DNA of 45,488 nucleotides, taken from an uncultured Prevotellaceae bacterium. Lineage in GTDB: Bacteria > Bacteroidota > Bacteroidia > Bacteroidales > Bacteroidaceae. A program made the position numbers and the translations under genes. Below the pieces are notes generated by a model. The model saw nothing but the letters and a program-made list of their open reading frames with translations. It was not told the DNA's origin and searched no databases. Positions 1-7,600 of the stretch are shown piece after piece; positions within the stretch are counted from its first letter, which is position 1; each line of letters starts with the position of its first letter. The stretch covers positions 459 through 45,946 of the forward strand of contig CACYJV010000040.1 in assembly GCA_902774815.1 (NCBI GenBank), given 5' to 3'.

Positions 1-486
1 CTTGCGGATCGGCGGAATGTTGCTGTCCCTGATGATGTTGTTCACATAAGGCTTAAACACCCTTTCGAAAAATTCTAAATCTTTCGGCCCGGCCGCCGCC
101 TCTTTTTGGGAATTAGCGGTATCGCTAATTCCAATAGCGGCCTTGCCGCTATTCTCTACACTACCGACGAAGGAGGTAGTGCTATTACTATTACTATCAC
201 TATTACTATTACTATCACTATTACTATTACTATTACTATCACTATTACTATTACTATCTTTGATAGGCGAAACGTTAGATAATGTTAGGTTTCTATTTTT
301 ATTATTGTTGTAAAAACGCTTCTGACGTTCACGATTCAGCTTCTTTTTCTTCTCCCATTTTTCGTGGTCGATATAGATTTGATTCATCATGAAGTCGTAG
401 GCCAATTTTACCTTACCGCCAAGTCTTGAATTTACCCCTTGCTCGCCTCGCAATGTTCGGAATATTGCTTCAAAGAGCCAGCCCAT
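1..486 (-). CDS. Partial unrecognised protein with Asn/Ser/Asp repeat tract
   Basis: A reverse-strand reading frame is open from the window edge to about position 528, where an in-frame TAA closes it upstream. The first ATG is at 486. The 3' end lies outside the window. The start reads MGWLFEAIFRTLRGEQGVNS, followed by a lysine/arginine-rich helix (about residues 35-60), a low-complexity NSNSD tract (about residues 76-102) encoded by an AGTAAT/AGTGAT microsatellite, and an Ala/Gly linker. Similar Asn/Ser/Asp tracts are known in Bacteroidales mobile-element and replication-related proteins, but I cannot name a family. The reading frame makes sense a few residues upstream of the ATG (FTSFVTSE) with no start codon there, so the gene may be a 5'-truncated remnant. 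Confidence concerns it being coding, not its function. Confidence 0.5.
   Translation of the reverse strand, partial: MGWLFEAIFRTLRGEQGVNSRLGGKVKLAYDFMMNQIYIDHEKWEKKKKLNRERQKRFYNNNKNRNLTLSNVSPIKDSNSNSDSNSNSNSDSNSNSDSNSNSTTSFVGSVENSGKAAIGISDTANSQKEAAAGPKDLEFFERVFKPYVNNIIRDSNIPPIRK
178..258. repeat. Trinucleotide-phased microsatellite
   Basis: This is a run of TACTAT / CACTAT units (AGTAAT and AGTGAT on the coding strand). It encodes alternating Asn-Ser with periodic Asp-Ser. Unit length is a multiple of three, so slippage would change protein length without shifting the frame. Confidence 0.85.
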
Positions 487-532
487 CTCCGACGTGACGA
501 AACTCGTGAATAGAATCCTGGGGAAGGATTAG

Positions 533-562
533 TCAGATGAGCCACCGCAGTGACTCATCTGA
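533..562. other. Short inverted repeat
   Basis: TCAGATGAG (533-541) and CTCATCTGA (554-562) form a perfect 9-bp inverted repeat with a 12-nt loop. It lies just upstream of the truncated reverse-strand gene. No T-run follows on either strand, so it is not a convincing terminator. Confidence 0.5.
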
Positions 563-624
563 ATTGGAAAACGGAAAATTATAATGGAAAATTGATTTGA
601 AAATTCAAGAATAGGAAAAGGAGA

Positions 625-664
625 TGCCCTGCTGCTCAAAACGAGTGGCAGGGCACTGCTTTTA
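625..664 (+). terminator. Terminator-like hairpin, forward strand
   Basis: TGCCCTGC pairs with GCAGGGCA, and the inner TGCTC pairs with GAGTG using two G-U pairs, giving a ~13-bp stem with a 5-nt loop and then CTGCTTTT. The G-U pairs only work on the forward strand, which suggests forward transcription. No forward gene is visible upstream. The surrounding 560-853 stretch has no credible gene; it holds AT-rich filler and an unexplained block at 664-780. Confidence 0.4.
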
Positions 665-853
665 GCCACGTCGGGATGCGAATCCTCGTTCGTTTCCCTC
701 CCCTATTGGAGGGTACACACATTTGGCACTTCACCGTACGCAGCCGGCATAGGATTCCCACGTCAACACGAGCATAGTTATTTCTATCAGACATCATTAG
801 AATGCCATAGGTAACTTAGAGTGTAATTCGTGGAGAAAGAAACGTCTAAAAGT

Positions 854-1015
854 TCAATAAAGAAACCTTTGGGTTTCACTCCAGATATTCCTTCCCAGCA
901 TATTCAGGGAAATGTGCAGGTTCACGGCAGCACAACCCAGGGCAGCCAGGGCAATCCAAAGAACGAAAAGGTCCTTGACCACTTCCCTCTTTTCATTGGC
1001 AGTTTTCTTTTTCAT
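854..1015 (-). CDS. Small single-pass membrane protein, 53 aa
   Basis: The reverse-strand frame reads MKKKTANEKREVVKDLF, then a hydrophobic stretch (LFVLWIALAALGCAAVNL, residues 16-33), then a polar tail ending QRFLY. The charge layout (basic and polar N-terminus, one ~18-residue hydrophobic helix, short tail) fits a small inner-membrane protein. No family is recognised. It stands alone between the truncated gene and the terminator of the giant-protein operon. No good TAnnTTTG box precedes it; CAACTTTG at 1064-1071 is the nearest match. The forward frame over the same bases gives an implausible protein, so I prefer the reverse strand. Confidence 0.55.
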   Translation of the reverse strand: MKKKTANEKREVVKDLFVLWIALAALGCAAVNLHISLNMLGRNIWSETQRFLY

Positions 1016-1352
1016 AGAAGCGCGATTACTTGATTAATTTTATTCTCGCAAACTCACTCAGGACAAAGTTGCTGATTTTTTTGTAATGCCTACGATTTCT
1101 TCAAGTTTTTTGACACCATGATGGAAAAATAAACCATAAAAGCCCCTTCCAAACGCAAATATCATCACGACGGCACGTTTTCGAAGGCTGAAGTCATGCT
1201 CATCCATCAAACACTTATACTTAACGTGAGTTCAATCGAACTCACGCCAAATAATATAGTTGATGCCCCACCGACTTCGAAACTCACTAAAAGGGGCAAC
1301 TTTATAGGGTTTGACCAAAACATGTCGCATTTTAAGCAGTCTCCCCCGAAAA

Positions 1353-1389
1353 CAAAAAAGCAGGGACAGCCACATGGGCCATCCCTGCT
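1353..1389 (-). terminator. Rho-independent terminator of the giant-protein operon
   Basis: On the reverse strand AGCAGGGA (1389-1382) pairs with TCCCTGCT (1366-1359). The stem is extended by GGCC/GGCT around a 5-nt loop and followed by a run of six T. It sits about 40 bp after the stop of the small VWED peptide. The rest of 1016-1430 contains no other gene I can support. Confidence 0.85.
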
Positions 1390-1430
1390 TGATACGGTCG
1401 ATGAGCAATCTCATCAGTAATTGGAAAAAA

Positions 1431-1610
1431 TCAGTCTTCCCAGACGCTGCCATTCTTGAACCACTTGGCTGCACCATCAGCTGGATCGCCCTCATCGGGA
1501 TCGGTCGGCGGATATACATTGTGGCCAGAATTGGACACGTCCTGCAGGAGTTGCAGTTCGTAACTCATCGTGCGAACACGCGGTGCGATATATTCTTTCA
1601 ATGTTGCCAT
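1431..1610 (-). CDS. Small acidic peptide ending VWED (59 aa)
   Basis: Small protein beginning MATLKEYIAPRVRTM and ending in an acidic tail with C-terminal VWED; the middle contains PPTDPDEGDPADG. I chose the ATG at 1610 because it aligns with the second such peptide in the window (39328-39516), which begins MEKKEYIEPSM and also ends VWED. An upstream ATG at 1622 overlaps the stop of the preceding gene (ATGA) and would add only MIIT. It is the last gene of the giant-protein operon and is probably translationally coupled to the 2633-aa protein. There is no signal peptide. Function is unknown; the conserved ends and the gene position argue against a chance frame. Confidence 0.75.
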   Translation of the reverse strand: MATLKEYIAPRVRTMSYELQLLQDVSNSGHNVYPPTDPDEGDPADGAAKWFKNGSVWED

Positions 1611-1618
1611 AGTGATAA

Positions 1619-4600
1619 TCATTTAATGACAGTTTTCTTTCCGTTAATAATGTAGACGCCCTTCGGCAATTGACGTTCTGACAATGTACCAATGGCGATT
1701 TTGCGTCCCTGGAGGTCATAGACTCCCTCAACGGCAGTTGGTAACTCACCGTCGATAGTCAGGTCGTCAATAGCTGTAGTGATGCCATCGATGGACAGAC
1801 GGGCCGACTGACCCTGCGGCACGATGAAGTAAGCGCGCATACCCTTCAAAGGCGATGCTCCCTCCTTCTTCGGTTTGTAGAGGTTGCCGTTAGTGCCGAG
1901 GAAGAGTTCGGTACCATCGTCGTTCATCTGGTAGAGTCCGTAGATACCCACGTAGCCATAGCCGCTGCGCATGACCTCTTCAGGATACTTCTGCGTCTCG
2001 ATGTTGCCCTTGAAGACGAATCCCGGCAGGCGTACGCTCTTCTCAGGCTTCACCAGATAAGGTACACCAGCTCGCATCTCGCGTGCGTCCTCGAACTGCA
2101 TCACGTCGCCTTCCATGGAGACAAACTCGGTGATGGCTGTGTTACTGCCGAAGATTTCGGTAACCTGGACCTCGCTGATGGTGAACGGCGAACAGAAGGT
2201 GTTCCAGTAGTCGGGCGACAGCTGTCGGCGCAGGTAAATGTTATAGTAGCCGCCATCTGTAACGGGGCTCTCCGAATAGTACTCGTTCTCGTCGATGGTA
2301 ATGCTGACGAGGTCGGGCATAGGTTCGAATACAGCCTCGAGCGTGATGTCGTCGTTGACAAGCAACGTATAACTCTCAGTGGTAGCTACAATTTCGCCGT
2401 TGAGTCGCCATCCCATGAAGAGGTTATCGCCAGAGACGGTAGCCTTCAGCTCAAGTTTGGTACCATAGTCGTAGAAGCCGGTTCCACCACCAGTGACTGT
2501 ACCGCGACGCACGTTGTAGTTAATGGTTACGGTCTGACGCTGCGGCGTGAATACAGCTGTGATGGTCTGTTCGCCATTCATCTCGTAGGTGGTCTCGGCA
2601 TCCTTACTGAACTGGCCGGTGCGGTCGGTCCAATGGCTGAAGGTATAGCCATGGTTGGCCGTTGCCTTCAGGTTGACGGTTGAGTTGTAGTCAACCGGAC
2701 CAGTAGTGGGTGTTACTGTACCAGCACCCTCAGGCTGCACCTTCGTGAAGAGGTTCACCTTGCCGTCGGTTGCCTGAATCCATGCAGCCATCTTGCTGGC
2801 ATCGCCGAGGTAACCCTCGTGGTCGCGAATATTGGCTGTCTGCACGGTCAGCTGGTAGTAGCCATCGCCAGTGGTCAACTCGGTGAGGCCAAGTTCAAAC
2901 TGGCGGTCGGTCTTCTTCGTGATGACAATCTTCGAGGCATCGAGCAGTTCACCGGCATAGCGCAGCGAGATGGTCTCACTGTTGAGTGTCGATGCGTCAA
3001 TGGCCTTGTTGAAGTTGACGGTCACCTTCGTGATGGGCTGCCGTACATACTCGTTGTTTTGATCAGGAATGCCCTCATAGCTCTGCACCACCAGAATGGT
3101 GTCGGGACGATCCTCGAAGGTCAGCTCATAGGAGTCGCCATTCTCATTGATGGAGTCAACGTAGTGGATGAGGTTCTCGTAGAGCGGATCGGCACCGTCG
3201 CGCAACGTACGGTCAGTCTGCCAGAAGTTGTCGAGGTCAATCTCAGCATTGTCGCTCAATCGGCGGATGCCTATGATCTTGCGCTTACCAGCCGACGGGT
3301 CACGAACGTAGCCATAGGTCCAACCAGTCTGCTTAGGCTCGGCCGTGAGCGTAGCCTTGTTCTTGTTCAGCGAGCCGATGTTAGAACGGAAAGCTATATC
3401 GACAGGTGCCGTGGTAGCATTGCTGAAGTAGATCTTGTCGGGCGTGTCGTTGGCATCGGATTCATCGTTGCAGACAAATCCAACGAGCTTCTGGTTAGTG
3501 CCATTGTTGGCTGGAACCTTGATGCTATGGATGAGCTCATGGATGGTCACCGAATCGAGCAGCGACAGGTCGGGATTGCCATAGCTGGTGACGTGGGTGG
3601 CATTTACATCGTAGCTCGTGAAGTGACCCGTGAGCGAGCACTGCATCCACCACTGGGCATAAGTCTGCGAGTGAGCTGGGATGGTTCCGAAGTCGGTTGT
3701 AACGGCCTCGCCGAGTGCAAGCACCTTGTCGCCGCCATTAAGCTGCGAGCTCAGGATTTCGAACTCAACGAGCAGGCCCTTCTCGTTCTCTACAATCTTA
3801 GGCTGTTGGGTTACCATCTTCACGTTGGTGGCATCGCCATTACCCTTGTTGTTGATGAGCAGCGAGAACTGCGAAGGAACCATTGGCTCTACTTCCTCGG
3901 TGAGCGGGTCATCGCCAAAGATGTCGCGCTGCATGAAGTAAGTCAGGTCGAGGTTAGGCGAAGGCCGTACCTCAAGCGTGGCGGGTTCCAGTTCGCGTGT
4001 AGTTTCAAGGCCCGTGAACGGGTCGACATATGAGATTGTTCCCATGAAGGTGTAAGGAACAGGTACGTCGGGAGCTGCATACTTTGTGGGGATGAACAGG
4101 ATCTTGGCTACACCCGTTTCCTGGGCGCCAAGTGTCCAACCCGACTGCAGATCGAGTGATCCCTGGAAGCCATTGAGGCTCTCGGGAGCGATGGTCATCA
4201 GGCGAGTTCCTGCTACTTCGCCTTCGGGATCGAGCACGACTAGATTCAGTTTAACGTCGGTCATGGCAGCCTCGGTGCTTCCGTTTGTGACGGTAAGCGT
4301 ACCGCGAACAGCCTGACGTGTCATGGTCATCTTCTGTTCAATCTCCAGTTTCACTTTCGAGCATACAGAGTTTTCGCCCTTCATGTTCTCCTGCCGAGCT
4401 ATCTTCAGCTCGTTCACAGCCAGATCCCAAGCACCCTCATAGCCATACTTCAACTGGGCAAGAGTATCACAGGTATACATCATTCCGACATGGCTGGCAA
4501 GAGCATTGAAGTCAATGAAGTTGCCCGTGGCGATGGCCTCTTCCTCTTCTAGATCGAATGAGTTGTGCAAACGCTGGATGAGGTAGTGGAACTGCTCCTC

Positions 4601-7600
4601 GGTGATAGCATTGGGTTTGTAGACGTAGAGCGAATTCTCATCGATTTCCAGTCCGGCATCGCGTGCTTGCGATATAGCATCGAAGAGCACGGCATTGGCA
4701 TTGCCCTCTACATCCTCGTAAGGATAGCCATCGCCAAAGAATTCGTCGAGCGAGTTCTTATAGGAGAAAATGTAGTTGCGCCAAACATTGAGTTTCTCGC
4801 GATAGACATTAGCCCAGGAAGGCAGGTTGGGATGGGGCGTGGGTGGATTCATGAAAAGAGCATAGGAATGACGCGGACGCTGAGGTGCATGAGCACCGCC
4901 GCTGACGCCGCCACCGCTGTCGCTGTCGCTCTTGTGGCAGGCACGATAGATATCGATGACGTCGGTTACGACTCCTGTCACCTTCTCGAGCCTCTCACCT
5001 ACAATTTTAGGAACAAAGGTCTTCACGCAACTCCAAATGGATTCGCCTACTTGCTTTCCTGTGGCTGTGCCATTGGCAATGCTTGTGCCAGACTGACCAA
5101 CTCCCCAACCACATTCCCAAGCATCAACGAGATCCCAGATGGGGATGGGGATGAACGTGGTGACTACGCGTGAGATGAGCGTCTTGGCAAAGGTGCCGAA
5201 GCACTCGTTACAGTGGCCCTTGCCATCGCCAGGTTCATAGAGTTTCTGGACGATGCTGCTGGTGCCACCGCCACCACCGCCGCCACCGGAGGGTGAGCCG
5301 ATGCCACCACCACCGCCGAAGCCGCCGCCACCGCCGCCACCGCCGCCGCAGCCGCTACGGTCGCCACCGGTGCCTTGTGTGCCGCTCTGTTCCTTGACGA
5401 GGTCTTTCGTTCCGCACTCAACACTCACTAGAGCTTTCCAATTGAGCGTCATACATCCTACTCCCCCGCTCTTCCGACGTGGTGCACCTGCAGGTTCTTC
5501 GCTCTCCTCTGGCGCATTGTATTCCACCAAGATAGGAATGGTAACCATCTGGTTAGGCAGAATCTCGAACGGACCCTGTACCAGCGGTGTGAACGTGAAC
5601 CCGTCGAAGTCGGCTGGCTGGAAGAAGTGTGCATCCTTACCCTTGATGAGTCCGACGTTGGTCATGTGAACATAGTACATGAACGAGTCGCCGTCCTTCA
5701 TGTCGACCAATGGCAAGTCCTTCGGTTGGTCAACCTTGATCACAGGAGCAGGAACGTTGGTCTCGTAGACCACCGTGGTGACGATGTTATACTCGTCCTC
5801 AATCTCAGTCTCCTCGTAGGTCATCTCGACCGTGATACCACTAATCGAGATATCAGCTATCACATTGTTGTCGCGTCCTGCGTTGACGTTGATGATCTCC
5901 GAATAGGTGGAGTGCCGCTGCTCAGTGACCACAAGACGATAGTATCCTTCGTTCAGGTCGAGCGTGTAGAGACCGTCGTCGCCCGTCGTTCCGGTGTAGA
6001 GCACCTTGCCTGTTGCCGGATGCTGGATGGTGACGGTTGCTCCTGCAACGTGAGGAGCCTCTTCGGTATTGTAAGTGGCCTCGTCGCAAACATCGACGAT
6101 GAGTCGGCCAGTGGCATCAGAGACCGGCTCAATACGGAATGGCAGACTGAAGCCACCACCATTGGCACCGTTGATAGCAATGGTACCACGTAGCGGATTG
6201 TTGAGCTGCATATCGTCGGTAGGCGTGAAGACGAGCACCACAGTTGTGGTGTCGCAGAAGTCGAGCGACGGCATGGTCTTCGGCGTGGCTGCCGTGATCC
6301 AAGAGATGTTGCCCCAATCGATGGTAATGTCGCCCGATACCTCCTTACCCTCGTTGGTGAGGTCGAACTGGAAGGTACGGCTGGAACCTTTCACCATGGT
6401 GGTGTTGATCTCCTTCACCGATGCCTTCAGCTTCGGATAGCTTGGGTGTACCCAATAGTAGATGACCTGGTCGAACTTCGCTCCCTCGCGGGTGGTGATA
6501 TGAGCTGTGAAGTTGTGATATTCCTTCTTTCCCTGCGTAGCTTCTACACCCGTAATCGTGTAATGGATGTTCGCCTTCTGATTAGCCAACAGGTCGCCAG
6601 GAGGCGTCACGCTAACCTCGATGCCCTCCATGTCGCCATCGAAGCTGATTTGCAGGTCATGCAGGTCAAGGTTACCAGGATTATAGAGGTCGATAATGCC
6701 AGCTTCGGTGGTTTTCGTGTAGATTTCGTGCTTAAGATAGCTAGCGTAGGCACGACGCAGACCATATACATCGAATGACGTCATCTCAGTAGTAAGACGT
6801 TCGCCAGGATAGCAGGCACCTGCATTGAAGTGGCCAGACACACCTGCCGTGGGAATCCATGCTGCGCGATACTTGCCCTCACCGTCGGTAATGGCACTAA
6901 TCGTGTCGCGCACATTATTATTAAGAAGGTAGACCTCCACCTTGGCATTCGTGTTGTAATAGCCAGTAGCCTGCCCGCTGATGTAGACCACTTCATACTG
7001 GTTGTAAACTTCGCGCTCCACCTCGGCAGTAGCCGTGAAGGGTGCAACCACCGTGATATTGACGGGCTGTGCGTTGTTGTTGCTAGTCAGTGTCTCGAGG
7101 AACTTACCTGCTGGATTGATACTTGCCGAGACGCTGTAGTTCTTAGGCGTGTCGGGCATGTTGAACTTCGCTGTGAGTTCAACCTCCTCACCAACAGGCA
7201 GCACATTTTCGGTGTAGGCATCAACGTCTGTGCCATCGTAGCTGAAACGCACTTGCGTCTGTGCCGGCATATCGTTGAAGCCCTGGTTGGCAACCACGAC
7301 CGTAGCCGTCACGGTCTGTTTGGACATGACGGTATCGGCATTGAGCGTAAACGAGGTGATGACGGCATCTGGCAGCGTCTGGTCGGTGATGCGAACCCAG
7401 TTGGTGCCCTTGGCATAGCCATTGCTCGTGGCCGTGAAGACGATGGTCTTCGAGTCGCCAGCCACGTCGTTGCGCTTCACGTCAACCAGCACGTCGACAT
7501 ACTTTTGACCAGCTGCGATAGTGGCTTCCGGTGTATAGACAAGTTCACTATCATAGTTACTCGAAAGCGTCACGTTGAGCGGCTGCGAGGTCTCTGTATT

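Noticed and set aside
664-690. tRNA 3' half on the reverse strand
   Set aside because: GAATCCTCG-like sequence recalls a T-arm, but there is no GTTCRA loop, no matching acceptor stem and no anticodon arm.
830-1033. 67-codon forward frame
   Set aside because: Low-quality composition without a hydrophobic or folded pattern; the reverse strand over the same bases gives a far more credible membrane peptide.
2819-4033. 404-codon forward frame, and the many other forward frames across 2819-18500
   Set aside because: All lie opposite the giant exported proteins, have no recognisable domains and no promoter of their own.
5253-5669. Proline-rich forward frame
   Set aside because: It is the antisense of the Gly-rich tract of the 2633-aa protein (GGN against CCN), not a gene.
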